Translations under genes and position numbers: made by a program
The notes under the pieces: generated by a model
Database searches by the model: none
What the model saw: only the letters and a program-made list of their open reading frames with translations
What the model was told of the DNA's origin: nothing
NCBI GenBank assembly: GCA_001414485.1
Contig: LLEY01000032.1
Location: 413,657-477,656 of the forward strand
Source of the DNA: Calycina herbarum
Lineage: Eukaryota > Ascomycota > Leotiomycetes > Helotiales > Pezizellaceae
Reading direction: 5' to 3'
DNA length: 64,000 nucleotides
Shown here: positions 35,694 through 48,733 of the stretch, one piece after another
Layout of the letters: each line of letters begins with the position of its first letter
Position numbering within the stretch: the first letter of the stretch is position 1

Positions 35694-37806
35694 GGTGTGT
35701 TTTGCGAAGAGATCAAGTTGGTTTGTGAGAGCTATTGCTATCGCATGCGCGCTTCAGAAAATATTTGGGCATCCCCAGCGATGCAGGCTGGTGGGGTTCT
35801 GAGGTTCTGAAGCTAGTCTACCTGGTCCGTGCACCGAGCCATTTTCTTCAAAAAAGCTGGTCAACCTCCATTTGAATTTTACATCCTTCTACAACCAACG
35901 ATCTTGGAACTCGCAACCACCTCACCGCCAGCGCACCCATGTGCGAAGACGAGCTTGACAGACTCAACTCGGTCCTGTGGATCGCCTCGAATGCTATACA
36001 ACTCCCGCGCTGAACTAACAATTCAAATGGTCAGTTCAACTCTCTTCTTTCCCCCCTCACGCTACTGATGATATATTTTACCCAACGTTCTTCGGTGATT
36101 ACCTGATCCAATGAACAACATGCATCACCATCTGAAGCATCTCGCATTCTCAGCTTCTCCTGTTCTCCAGTCTTGGAAGCAATGCGCTGACAATGAATCC
36201 AGATAGGAACTAATTGACCTCGCACCTCGAGATGGGTGCGCGCAACCCTCGACCCCGCCTTCCACAAGAACATGGATTGCATGCCACCGGTGCCATGGTA
36301 TGCTACGCCTGCTGGTCATCGCAAATATCGTGGCATGTTGAGAGGGCCATGGACCTTCATGAGTAACATCGGGTACGTTCGACATTTTCTCCTCGCACAC
36401 ATTTCCTCCATATTTTCATGATGAGAAAAATTAATCAGTTCTGCTTCTGAACAATAATGTTGATAAACCAATATACCAAAAAACTCCTGAACCCTCCAAC
36501 ACTCACTCTCTTGCTATGCCGCATTTCTCAAGCAAAGCAAGATTGCTAACATACGTGTTTTCAGTTCCCTCCCAAATGTCACAAAATGTTGCACCACTTC
36601 CACCAGCTCAATGGTAAGAATATTTTTATTTCCGTCTCCCTTTTCTGCACTGATGACAACAGCTTATCCATTCCACTATTGCGTGTCGGCCGAGCCATCC
36701 TCCCGCACCGGACCAGTCAATTCGTTGATTGGGATGATAGGTTGTGGAGTGTGTGGCTTCAGTGCTTCCTTCCTCTGCGTTGCGTCTTGGAACGTGGAGG
36801 ATTGAGGCCGGCTTGTGTGCTTGAGTAAACTGGCCTTTCTGAGCACCCTTGATATCTCCAACACAGTTTAGCAACTTGGTTTCCTTTTGCTAACGGTGCT
36901 TTTTAGAATTCTTCTGGCTAACATACTCGATGAGTTCGTCGAATCCTGCTACTTGGGGATTTGATTGGCGTGTAGGAAAGAACGGTGAGTCTGGGTATCA
37001 TTAGAATACAATCAATATATAATATGCACATACTCTCTTCCTCTTCCGTGAAACTAATTTTTTTTGTGGATGTCGTTCTCGGTCGGCGATCAGTTATATC
37101 GGACAAAGTGCAGCCGGAAAAACCAGCTATTCCAGGAGAGATATTGTAACTGTGGCACTTCCCTATTTGCAGTTTTTCTATTGGTTCAAAAATATCATAA
37201 CTTTAGCTATTTTGAAGTAATTTTGCAATGATCACTAGGTGCATTCTATTCCATCGCCCATCTGTCTTGATTAGATTGCGCCAGACCAAGAAAATGAAGC
37301 TATTGCCAATATAGTTTGCCAAGCCTACGATTGCCGAATGGTTAGCTTTCAGGCGCCTTCTTCACGGCTAGGGTTGCACGTGCGGGATAGCGCCCCAGCT
37401 GTTTCAGGCTAAGATCAGTTAGAGGCAACTTTATTAGCTTCGGACCTTATTCAGAGGCCAGCAAGCAGCACCAGCACCACATCTCAGGAGGAATCAGGCC
37501 CTCGACGAAATTATTCCGAGATACGTAGATACCAAATCAATTCCTCCAACTTCCTCCTGCTGGCCAACTTAAAGTGCTTGCCGCTGATGCAGTATCATCA
37601 CCAACTCATATTATCGCATTTTCTCGCGTTTGCAGGGCCCCTATTCCAGAGCACGTATTCCTGACCATCTCGCATCGGATCGGGCAGCGGCCCAGGGGTT
37701 GTGAACACGAGCGTCAGCTTGGTCGAATTTATCTCGAGCGCCAGACTGGCAACATCGCCATCCTTCAGACTCGAGCATCAAACACGCCGATCGCCATTCT
37801 TTCATA
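35694..37806. other. Long region without a confident gene
   Basis: 2.1 kb upstream of MTR3 and of ANP1, which are divergent. Plus-strand open segments at 36200-36373 and 36650-36804 are flanked by plausible splice sites (GG|GTACGT at 36371; ATG|GTAAGA at 36613; ACAACAG at 36661). The last contains a hydrophobic stretch ending SFLCVASWNVED. I could not join them into one convincing protein or recognise a family. It could be a small multi-exon gene, non-coding transcripts or leaders. Confidence 0.4.
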
Positions 37807-39503
37807 ATGTTGCCGCGGCACCATGCGAAAGCAGATGCGTACTCGAATGGTTATCCGCGATCAAAGGAGAAGACCACATATTCAATATCCCCCCACAGGT
37901 ATGCTCAACACCGCTCTTCGATTTTCAGCGCAAACATCCCTCAGCACACAATTAACCAGCCCGCGCAAGTAGATTCCAGCCAAGGGCATCTCCGCCTGCT
38001 CTGCGAAGAAGACGGCAACTTTTGATCCGATTATCCCTCCTTTTAGCCATCGGTTTATTCGCATTTTTCGTTTGGCCTGGCGCCTCGATACTACCGATTT
38101 TGTCATTGGGATTCTTATCTTCTGGAGAGGACTTTCAGCTGGAAACTGTGCGATACTATGATTTATCTAATGTTCAGGGAACCGCGAGGGGCTGGGAAAG
38201 AGAAGAGCGTATTTTATTATGTGCCCCCCTACGAGACGCCGAATCCCATCTCCGAATGTTCTTCGCACATCTTCACAACTTCACCTATCCCCATCATCTT
38301 ATAGACCTTGCATTTTTGGTATCAGATTCGAAGGATCGAACACTGCCACTTCTATCCGAGCTATTGGAAGCTTTGCAGGCGGACGAGGACCCAAAAATGC
38401 CATATGGCGAGATCTCAATTATCGAGAAGGATTTTGGACAAAAGGTCAACCAGGATGTTGAAAGTCGTCACGGATTTGCAGCGCAAGCAAGCAGAAGAAA
38501 GTTGATGGCCCAGGCAAGGAATTGGCTGCTTAGCGCAGCCTTACGTCCATACCACAGCTGGGTGTACTGGAGGGATGTAGACGTTGAGACTGCACCATTT
38601 ACTATCTTGGAAGATCTCATGCGTCACAATAAGGATGTCATTGTACCAAGTAGGTCACAACTCGAGAAAATTTGTTCATATTCTAACCATATTAGATGTT
38701 TGGCGACCCCTCCCAGATTGGCTTGGTGGCGAGCAGCCTTACGATTTGAATTCCTGGCAAGAATCCGAAACTGCCCTCGCATTGGCAGACACCCTCGATG
38801 AAGACGCTGTTATTGTGGAAGGTTATGCAGAATACGCTACATGGAGACCTCATCTTGCCTACCTCCGAGACCCATATGGAGATCCTGATATGGAAATGGA
38901 CATTGATGGAGTTGGTGGTGTCAGTATTTTGGCCAAAGCAAAAGTGTTTAGATCAGGAGTGCATTTCCCGGCATTTAGTTTCCAGAAGCACGCAGAGACT
39001 GAGGGGTTCGGAAAGGTATGTGAATGATCCAACACATAACCTGTTCAAATACTGACAAAATCAGATGGCCAAACGCATGCAATTCTCTGTTGTCGGGTTG
39101 CCACATTACACTATTTGGCATTTGTACGAGCCTAGTGTCGATGACATCCGTCATATGGAGGTTTGTAATTTACCCTTTTCTTCAGCAACATATTGCTGAC
39201 TTTAAAAAAAAACAGGAAATGGAAGAAGAGCGAAAAGCTCGCGAGAAAGAAGAGCAAGACAAGGTTGAACGAATGAAGAAAATTAAGGACCAATTCGTGG
39301 ACCCAAACAGCCAATGGGAAAAGGATAAAACCGATATTCAGAACGCAGTCATGAAAGAGAAGAAGGAGAACGAAAGAAAAGAAGCTGCTGCCGCCGAGGA
39401 AACCAAAAAACCAGCAGCAACAGAAAAAGCAGAGGCGACGGCGGAAGCAAAGGTGGAAACCGCGAAGGTGGAATCGAAAACAGATTCGGTTAAAGCGCAG
39501 TGA
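37807..39503 (+). CDS. ANP1: Golgi alpha-mannosyltransferase Anp1 subunit (GT62)
   Basis: Five exons: 37807-37898, 37973-38649, 38696-39015, 39065-39160 and 39216-39503, giving 490 aa. It is a type II membrane protein: a ~48-residue cytosolic tail ending LRRRRQLLIR, then a single anchor (SLLLAIGLFAFFVWP). Next is the GT62 (Anp1/Mnn9/Van1) catalytic domain with ERILLCAPLRDAESHL, YWRDVDVETAP (DxD motif, residues 232-234), VPNVWRPLPDWLGGEQPYD, VVGLPHYTIWHLYEPSVDD and DIRHME. The C-terminal ~95 residues form a charged helix (EEERKAREKEEQDKVERMKK and DPNSQWEKDK), which favours Anp1 over Mnn9 or Van1. It works in the M-Pol II complex of the early Golgi, extending the alpha-1,6 mannan backbone of N-glycans. 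The first acceptor (CAAGTAG|ATTCC) was chosen because only it restores the frame to the membrane anchor. Confidence 0.92.
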
Positions 39504-40234
39504 AGTAGTACTGAGGTAAGGACAGAGTGATACTCTTTTAGTGTGAATATGCTAACAAAACAAGCTTAAATATTCGAGTTACACTTAATTAAGTGTAAAT
39601 CATCACCCGAGACGAATTGATCGAGCCCAAGGATTTGCCTTGAGCAAGAACCCCGAATCAAGAAGTCATTGGGACCATAGATTTAGTGTGGGCACGGAAG
39701 GATACGGCGTTTGGAATTGCATAGGCTGTGATCTGATGATCCCAGCATTCTTGTTCATGTTGAGCAGCAGAAGCTCATTGTAGTGTAATCTGCCGGGTTG
39801 TAAAAGTATAGATGAGATCAACTTAAATAACGAGACTGGAAATGTATCAACTTTGAAAATTGACTTCTGGCCACAACATAGCGTAATGAGTTATTTGTAA
39901 ACGATTAATTAGAGCATCTTAAATAACAGATAAGAAGAGTGAGGCAACTAGTTAGTGAGATATTAGAATAACATAGACGTCACGTGCAGGGATTGTGAAC
40001 AGATGTGCAGTGAGTAAGGAATTCCTCGGGGAGCTTTTTTAGACAACCTAGAAATACCAAGGTACATTTCCTGTATTTGTACACTTACCCTTCCGCCTTA
40101 AAAATATCTACATTAATTGCAGTTGTTACAATCGGATTCTTTCTGCGACCTACGAACTGTTAATAATTCCCGAATTCATTCACCATTTCGAAAGCCGCTT
40201 CGCATGCTCTTTGGAGAGGCACCAAGTACACAAC
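39504..40234. other. Intergenic stretch with a 20-bp palindrome
   Basis: 731 bp between two plus-strand genes. It holds the perfect palindrome listed at 39579-39598. The last ~150 bp should contain the promoter of the Arf-GEF gene. No gene recognised. Confidence 0.5.
39579..39598. repeat. Perfect 20-bp palindrome after ANP1
   Basis: TTACACTTAATTAAGTGTAA equals its own reverse complement. It lies 76-95 bp after the ANP1 stop codon, so it may sit in the 3' UTR or at the transcript end. As RNA it would fold only weakly because it is AT-rich and loopless. It could equally be a dimeric protein site. Confidence 0.65.
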
Positions 40235-43200
40235 ATGAGCGATGGCGCCCCAGCAGATTCCATAAGCTCCGAAAAGACAATCGATTCTTCCACGACATCC
40301 ATACGCGAACCCGAATCGTCGATAATCAATATCCCCCATCGATTTAACTTGGGAAATCCTCAAACGAACGGCGCTGGCATGGATTACTCAAGGAGGGGCC
40401 GAGTCTCAGTGGCAGTAGACCCCGTAGCCTTGATCACAACAGAATGTATTACAGTCACATCTGCCATGCGAAAGCATGCGAAATGGGCGCATTCTTCGGT
40501 GTCTGCGATCCTGGGTGGAAGCTCAAGTCCAATGAATCCAAGCTTGCAGAGCTCTCGACCTTCAACCCCCCGAGACGATACAGGAGGTAGGAAAGGGGCA
40601 AAGAGCAGAAGTTCCTCCGGAATTCCTGATCCAGGAGATGATGGGGGACTGGCGAATAGATGGGGATTGAGGGGGAAGAAGGGAAAGAGCATGCAGGATA
40701 ATCCATTGATGGCTGGGTTTGGCAGACTAAGACGGGAATTGACTGGGTGTAAAGGTATGGACCCAATCGAACCCTTATTTTTACAGCAAATGCTGACCAA
40801 AACTAGACATACACCAGTTCGATACCCCTTCGTTGTTGCACCCTTTCCTCCAAGTTATTCAGGCGTCTGCGACGTCTGCCCCTATCACCTCTCTTGCGCT
40901 CGTAGCTATCACGAAGTTCTTCTCCTATAACCTCATAAGCCCCGATTCTCCTCGGCTTTCACTTGCAATGCAATCATTATCCGCGGCGATTACACATTGT
41001 CGATTCGAAGCTAGCGACTCTGCTGCAGATGAGATTGTGCTCTTAAGGATATTGAAGCTTATGGAGGGAATACTTTCTGGACCTGGAGGAGATCTACTCA
41101 GCGATGAGAGTGTTTGTGAAATGATGGAGACGGGTCTTAGCATTTGCTGCCAATCAAGGCTGTCAGAACTTCTTAGGCGATCGGCGGAGATTTCTATGGT
41201 TAAGATGTGTCAAGCCATTTTTGAACGTTTGAAGCATTTGGAAATCGAGGCTGGAGAAGAAGTAGAGGCTCTGGACGAAAAAACAAAGGAGGACATGGAT
41301 ACTGTGAAAATGGCTCCCTCGGCAAATGCCAATGATGCTGTAAAATCATCTTTGGCCGCTCCGCCAAACGAGTCCAGGCCATCTACGAGCTTCGACAAGT
41401 CAAGAAACCCTCTTCCTTCGCCAATGGTGGACAACACCTCTGAAATGGGAGTTGGACCAGCTTCGGAAGCATCAGACGATGTTCCAATCAAACCCTATTC
41501 ATTACCCTCGATACGTGAACTTTTCAGAGTTCTCGTTGATCTTCTAGATCCCCATGATCATCAACATGCAGATACCATGAGAATTATGGCTTTACGTATC
41601 ATTGATGTGGCCTTGGAGGTTGCGGGGCCATCTATAGCCAAGCACCCAAGTTTGGCAAACCTTGCAGAGGATCGCTTATGCAAATATCTGTTTCAACTCG
41701 TCCGGTCAGATAATATGGCAATTTTACACGAATCGCTTATAGTGGCGGGAACTCTATTAGCAACATGTCGTGGGGTATTGAAACTTCAACAAGAATTGTT
41801 TCTCGCCTACTTAGTTGCATGTTTACATCCTCGTGTAGAGATTCCAAGGGAACCTGGAATTGATCCCGCTCTGTATGCTGGAGTGCCACAAGCTCCAAAA
41901 TTGGTAAAACCACCACCATCCCAGGCAAGCAGCGGGAGGTCAACCCCTGTGCCAGTAAAGGATCGCCAAAAGTTAGGTATGGAAGGGGGGTCGCGAAAAC
42001 CCGATGCACGGGAAGCAATGGTTGAAAGCGTAGGCGCTCTTGCTCGGATACCAAGCTTCATGGTTGAGTTGTACGTGAACTACGACTGTGCCGTTGATAG
42101 AAGCGACTTGTGTGAGGACATGGTTGGTCTTCTTTCAAGAAACGCCATTCCAGACTCGGCAACTTGGAGTACTACCAGTGTACCACCTTTGTGTTTGGAT
42201 GCGCTTCTTGGGTATATCCAATTCATAGCCGAAAGACTTGATGACGAACCCCAATATGAAGGCTACCCCGGCGTGAAGCAGTTGCGAGAACAGAGACGGA
42301 GGAAGAAGATCATCATCCAAGGAGCTGCCAAATTTAATGAGAACCCTAAGGCTGGGCTTGCATTTTTGGCTTCTCATGGCATCATCACTGATCCAAAAGA
42401 TCCCAAGTCTGTCGCGACCTTTTTGAGAGGCACCTCTAGAATCTCGAAGAAACAGCTTGGTGAGTACATATCGAAGAAGGGCAACGAGCCAATGCTGGAT
42501 GCATTTATGGATGCTTTTCAATTTGAGGGGAAACGGGTTGACGAATCACTTCGGGAGCTTCTTGAGTCCTTCCGTTTACCTGGAGAGTCGGCTTTGATTG
42601 AGCGAATTGTCACAGTTTTCGCACAGCGTTATTACGACGAAGCCAAACCTGAAAACATTGCCGATCAGGATGCAATTTACGTCCTAACATACGCCATCAT
42701 TATGTTGAACACTGATCAGCACAATCCAAATACAGCCAAGCATCGCATGAAGTTCGAAAACTTTGCAAGAAATTTGACAACTGTCAATGGCGGGAAAAAC
42801 TTTGACGACAAATTCCTCCAAGATATCTTTGATTCCATTAAATCAAACGAAATCATTTTACCCGACGAGCACGAAAATAAGCATGCTTTTGATTATGCTT
42901 GGAGGGAGCTGCTACTCAAGACAGGATCGGCCGGAGATCTTGTTCTATGCGATACCAACATATTTGACGCAGATATGTTTGCGGCCACCTGGAAGCCTGT
43001 GGTTGCTACGTTGTCATACGTATTCATGTCCGCGAGTGACGATGCGGTTTTCTCGAGAGTGGTCACTGGATTCGACCAATGTGCTCGAATTGCAGTAAAG
43101 TATGGCCTCACAGATGCCGTCGACCGAGTTGTATACTGCCTGAGCTATATCACCACATTAGCCAATGGCACTCCATCCAACACCACTCTCAATACTGAAG

Positions 43201-45329
43201 TTCAGGTTGGCGATAACAGTGTTATGGTTAGCCAACTTGCTGTTCAATTCGGCAGAGATTTCAAAGCACAGCTGGCTACTGTCGTCTTGTTTCGTGTGGT
43301 CCTTGCTAGTGAGGCCATCATGAATAACAGTTGGAAACATGTGAGTTTTTCTGAATTGTCCTCAGGATGAGCATATGCTGACCAATATCTAGATTGCGCA
43401 AATCTGGCTGAATCTTTTCGTAAACTCTTTGATACCCCCCTACTTTGCCCCAAATCGCATGGAAATCACACCAATACCTCTTCAAAATCCTTCACAGGTT
43501 GTGGACCGTGGCCAAAAACAAAATGACGCTGGCCTGTTCTCGGCGTTCACAAGTTATATCTCTAGCTATGCTGCGGATGATCCCCCAGAGCCATCTGATG
43601 AAGAATTGGAGAGTACACTTTGTACAGTGGACTGTATCAATGCCTGCTACATGGGCGACGTCTTTGCAGCTGCTGCGTAAGTATCCATCCAACTCTGGAC
43701 CGTGGGATGCTAACTTATGATAGCGAAATGCCCGTGAACTCTCTTAAACCCTTGGTCAAGGCTCTTCTTGATCAGCTCCCGGATGACCCATCATCCATTG
43801 TCATCAGCGTAAAATCAGAGACCGAACCCCCACTGTCACCTGATCCACGAAAGGGAAGTCCTACAGGTCCTGCATATGATCCATCACATGTGTATCTCTT
43901 GGAGTTTTGTACCGTTCTTGCAATTAGGGACAGTGAGACCATCGCAGAACTTGGTGCTGATGTTGCGGAAGCATTGATGAATGTCATGCGAAATGCATCT
44001 AGCTTCCACAGCATAATGATCTCGAGGACCATTTTCTATTTGCTTCATCTTCTGCACGCCAGCTTTGTAAGTTATGTGGAACTTACGATGTTTATATCTG
44101 CTAATTATACCAGGAACACTCATTCCTCCGTGTACCAATCGTCTTGCACTCAATATCGAGTTTTAAAAAGGACTTATTGGAAAAGGCTGCTCCACTTGTC
44201 CTTCAAGGATTGACGCAATGTATTAAGGAGCCTGGCCCTCTCAGAAATGAGATTATGACATCTCCGGATTTCTGGGTCATCCTCCGCAACTTGGCTGGCA
44301 ATGCACAGTCTGCGCCAACTGTCTTCGAAATCCTCGAAGGTGTTGCCATTGGATCACCACCAACCGTGATGGCAGATAATTATGAATCCGCTGTCAAGTT
44401 GCTGAATGACTTTGCCTCAGCTGGAAGTGTGGGTTCGAGTATAGAACAAAAGAAAGACAAGAGGCCGAGACGGGGACAGCCTTTGAAATCCCCTGAAAAG
44501 CCACCTGGGGTCGATGCTGCAGTTGCCAGAGGTGTAAAGGCAATATCAATGATTTACTCACTCACAACACGGATACCTGTTTTGATGCAGCAATCTCACC
44601 TCGAGAGTAAAGAGGCTTGGGCGGCTTACTGGTCAACCATCTTCCGAGCCCTGACGACCCAATGTACGAATCCTTGTCGGGAAATTCGGCATCAAGCTTT
44701 CTCTTCACTGCAACGTACTCTTCTTTCGCCTGAACTAACATCAGGGGAACACGATGAGTGGACAGCTATCTTTAGTGAAGTCCTCTTCCCACTTATTGTC
44801 CGACTTCTCAAGCCGGAAGTCTACTCATCAGACCCAGTGGGCATGAGTGAAACGAGAGTGCAAGCTGCCACTTTATTATGTAGGATATTCCTACACTACC
44901 TGGTCCTCCTCTCGAAATGGGATGGGATGCTAGATCTCTGGCTCAAGATCCTGGATATCATGGATCGACTGATGAATAGTGGACAAGGCGATAGCTTGGT
45001 TCGTACTCCCTTTTTCTTCCCCCCCCCACCTTTTTCATACAAATAACAAGTATTAACAATCTTAATAGGAAGAAGCAGTCCCCGAGAGCCTGAAGAATAT
45101 CCTACTCGTCATGTCGAGTAGCGGATACCTCGTTCCCCCAGCGCAAGATCCTAGCCAGGAGAAATTGTGGGTGGAGACTTGGAAGAGGATTGATCGGTTC
45201 TTACCGGATTTGAGGAAGGATCTTGATTTGGAGGGGGTGAAGGAGGAGAGGCCTTTGATTTCGCCTCTTTCTCCTACGAGCGGGGAGGGGAAGAAGGGGG
45301 AAGGGAAGACTGTTGAGCCTGTTTCTTGA
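40235..45329 (+). CDS. GEA1: Golgi Arf guanine-nucleotide exchange factor, Gea/GBF1 type (Sec7 domain)
   Basis: Six exons: 40235-40754, 40807-43340, 43393-43676, 43724-44066, 44114-44998 and 45069-45329, giving 1608 aa. It is a large GBF/Gea-family Arf exchange factor. An N-terminal DCB/HUS region holds the VNYDCAVDRSDLCEDMVGLL block. The Sec7 domain (about 675-855) carries the catalytic glutamate finger in FRLPGESALIERIV (E near 768) and the YAIIMLNTDQHNPN motif. HDS-type helical domains follow (for example FDQCARIAVKYGLTDAVDRVV). It activates Arf1 at the early Golgi to recruit COPI. The N terminus is Ser/Pro-rich and includes RPSTPRDD. The start at MSDGAPADS is the first ATG of the exon. 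Gea1 versus Gea2 cannot be separated, as filamentous fungi usually have one such gene. Confidence 0.94.
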
Positions 45330-45836
45330 ATCTAGAGTTGAGTGCGAATGAGAGTAAGGGGGAAGCGGGCAGTGTATATTAAAACGAGTATGAGATATGG
45401 GGAAGGCATGGGGGAACGTAAGGATTGAAAGGCATGACATGAAAATGGTTTTTCTTTACTAGATTAGATAGGCAAGCATGCAAACGAGGATTTTGGATTT
45501 TGCGGGTCGCCTTCTGGGATATTTTTAAATGAAGAGAGGGTTTTGCCTGGATTGGGAGTAGGTCGGGTTCGCTGTTCATTTGTTTTACATACATATATAA
45601 GCATAGGGAGTTTAATGGAAATTGGAATGACAATTTCTTTTGCTGGCCTGTTGAGATGGGTTGTGTCTCTTGTGAGTCTTGTTTTTTCTACTTCGGCGCA
45701 CTATTTGCACTGACTTGCTTGATTATTGAATTTTGGTATTCTTTATTCGCGGATTATAATTCTATCTAGATAGACTCTAAATTCGCTACAATTAATCGCC
45801 ATAGTTTGTTGAAATAACTTGAGTCCAGGATATTTG
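45330..45836. other. Start of the gene-poor region, 3' of the Arf-GEF gene
   Basis: 507 bp with the presumed 3' UTR of the Arf-GEF gene. No other feature seen. Confidence 0.5.
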
Positions 45837-46667
45837 CAGTGTGAGCAAGGAATACTCAGGTACTCAAGTAGTACTCAGAGTAGTGTGAGTAGAGTAGAGT
45901 AGAGTAGTACTTAAATTTCAGTTGAGTAGAGTAGAGTAGTTACTTATGACTACTTAGGTAGTACTCTGAGTAATATACTATAAATAACTAAAGTATAAAG
46001 TAGTTATCTTTAAAGTCTATATCTTTATCCTTCTTCTCTCTCTTCTTTCTTTCTTCTTTAGTCTCTTCTTCTAGATAAAGGCCCTAGCTTTTTAGACTAA
46101 TTATAGCCTTATTAGTAGGTAGATTAGTATTTAGAAGTGTTATTTTTAAGCTAGATAAATATTAGTATATATATATATTATTAGATATTTAAGAAGAAGG
46201 ATTACTTATAACTTATATTCCTTCTTTAAATGTTTCTTTAAATCTATTATAAATTTAGAAGAAAGACTGATTCTAAGAAGACTCTCTATTTTTACTCTAG
46301 GATGTAAGATTAAAGCTATATATAAAGCTCTATTCTTAGATTCTAGAACTCTGTTCTTAGGATAGTACTTTCTTAGCTTAGCTATACCTTTATTAAGAGC
46401 GTTTATAAAGATCTTTTATCTTCTTCAAGAGTTAGTTATATATATATATAAGTAAGAAGTAAGAAAGAGAGTAGAAAAGAGATCTCGCTTAAGCTCCCGG
46501 CAGCCTCGGAGCCTACCCCGACGCCACTCCGAGCCTCGGCCCGGCCTGGTCCGATACGGCCCGAATACTCAGAGTACTATGAGTAGAGTAGAGTAGTACT
46601 TAAAATCGGTTGAGTAGAGTAGAGTAATGACCACTACTCTACTCTACTCTACTCATTTCTCACACTG
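45837..46667. mobile_element. hAT-like non-autonomous element, RIP-like decay
   Basis: The termini are CAGTGTGAG at the left and CTCACACTG at the right, a perfect 9-bp inverted pair beginning CAGTG as in hAT elements. Subterminal GAGTA tandem motifs occur at both ends. A ~70-bp stretch (TACTCAGAG..GTAGTACTTAAA..GTTGAGTAGAGTAGAG) is present as a direct copy at 45872-45943 and 46566-46631. The interior 45961-46500 has only one CpA and six TpG in 540 bp with very many TpA, the signature of repeat-induced point mutation. A GC-rich patch lies at 46487-46562. No transposase frame survives. No exact 8-bp target duplication was found (GATATTTG against ATTTTTCC), so flanks may have mutated. Confidence 0.65.
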
Positions 46668-48706
46668 ATTTTTCCGCAAAAATAGATCAGTCAGAACCTA
46701 CTTGGCTCGATTTCTCAAGCTCCTCGGAGCTAGAGTGCTCCACGAATTAAATGCTTCTAGGTCGCTCAAACAGCTCAGATATTCTTGTCGGAAATAAATT
46801 TTCAGAACAAGCCAGTTGAGAACCATCCCGAGCAAACCCTGTTATATAAATAAGTCCATATCACCATGTTTTGCTAGATAGCTCTCTGCTGAATTTGTAG
46901 AACGCTTTCGCTTAAGCGGGTAAATTCCATTGGTCTACTTCTCCTCTGCACTGTTGTCAGTATTGCTGTGAGTTTCGCTTTTACGATATCAAGGGAAAAA
47001 CCGACGCTTTGAAACAGAGAATCCCACTCTGAAGCTGTTTCTTAAAATGTTGGAATACAGAAAGTATCAAACTCAAACCCAAAATCCCCTCAATATGACA
47101 CCTACACACACAAAAACAATCTCCCCACCTTCACACCACAAATACTCAGAATCCCAATTAAATTAGAGCTACTTATCTAACATACATACCAGATCGAAAG
47201 ACATACAAGCGAGAGCCACAGGAACAAGCTTAAAAGCACCTCCGACTAAGACAAAGTACTTACAAACCCCGTCCATCTTAACATCGCGATCTGTCACGAG
47301 AAGCTTTGAACTTTAGGGCAGCTGAGATAGAGAGATAACAGCTATCAAAACATTTAGATACCTCGTCTCGAAAGCCCAAGTAATGATTTATTGATGGAAA
47401 TAGAGAAAAGCAAGATCTTTTACCGTCGAATTTGACCTGTTGTCGAACCACTTCCATTTATTCATGAGAGCCCTCAGAAAGGCCTGTTTATCTCCGCTTC
47501 CGTCCCGCCTTCGAAATACTTTATCTTACTATTAGCTCTAGCACCAAAAATCCTCTTGTCGGTTTCAAAGCAAAAGGCGGAACGAACCCCCCAGAGGGGC
47601 TGGAATCCGCGTACGGTCAGACCCAGATACCGACTTCTTATGAACTTTGGGTCTTCATCCTTTTATTCTACAAAAGAAGTGACGGTCAGTTTGCACGCTT
47701 CGAGGTCTCTAATAGAAGCTACAAGTAGAAATCGTTATCCGCGACTTGAGATAGATTTTATAATAAGTGTATAGAACAGTTGGATCGGACGAGTGAGGAG
47801 GGAAGGAATTAAGTAGAAAAAATGGAAAGATTGTAAGTAGAAGAAAAAAAGAGATCCCGAACCTCGGCTCGAGATAGCCGGGAGGTAAAAGTGTTAACGG
47901 ACCTCGATCTAGAATGCAGTTTCTGGCGAAAACAATGCATTCTGTTACGGGAGAGAGGAGGCGGCGACGGAAGTTGAAAAACCAGAAGGATCTATCTTCG
48001 CGGATTGAACAAAAACACCTTGAATGCCAACCCCAAAGACCCATGCCTTAGAACCAACCCTCTTAAAAGACCCTCACCCTCTCTTCTCTTACCCACGAAC
48101 CCAGACGTACGACCAAATTATCTTCATTCATTTATCTCAAGGGGTTTTAAACTAGAATGCCTCCAGCCTTCAATCTTTCTTCGCAAATACAACAAGAAAT
48201 TCTCATTCGTTCAAGTTGCATAGAAATAGCTAGACCACTTGATAGGTAAGTATCAAATCCTCTTTCATTTCTCATTATAGGGTGTGTGTAGTACTCATTC
48301 TTCAGGCGTCGAGAGGAGTTTTATATTTAGAAAGGGAGATCATAAGTGTGTAGGATCAGAGGAGAGGCAAGAAGGAGTTAGGAAAGGTGGGAAAGTGAAT
48401 GGATTCTAGAACGTAATGAACCCTTTTCTGATGATGGAGTAAAAAGAGGAAAGAGAACTCAAGACAGAGAGATGTAAAAGCACCTCTAACCTTAGGAAAG
48501 CGAGTACACACATACCAGAAAAGAAGCACTTTGAGGGATAGCCTGCTATCAATAAAGTATGTACGAGATAGAAGACAAAGAGAGATAACTTTGAATTGCA
48601 GATTCAAACATAAAGTCTAGAATCCACTCTACTACTATCTACATATCGTTTGAAACAACAAGATAAGAGAGCATTTACTGTCGAGTTCAAACCCAGCATC
48701 GAAACC

Positions 48707-48733
48707 CATTCATTCATTCATTCATTCATTCAT
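48707..48733. repeat. (CATT)n microsatellite
   Basis: About six to seven CATT units in non-coding DNA. Confidence 0.85.

Noticed and set aside
36236..36421. Short frame with MPPVPWYATPAGHRKYRG
   Set aside because: Looks protein-like but could not be joined in frame to neighbours or matched to a family; left as a question rather than a gene.
41210..45440. Minus-strand frames opposite the Arf-GEF exons
   Set aside because: Mirror frames of a well-supported gene without their own family features.
45837..46667. Reading the element as a solo LTR
   Set aside because: Ends are CAGTG..CACTG inverted repeats rather than TG..CA, and subterminal repeats fit a DNA transposon better.
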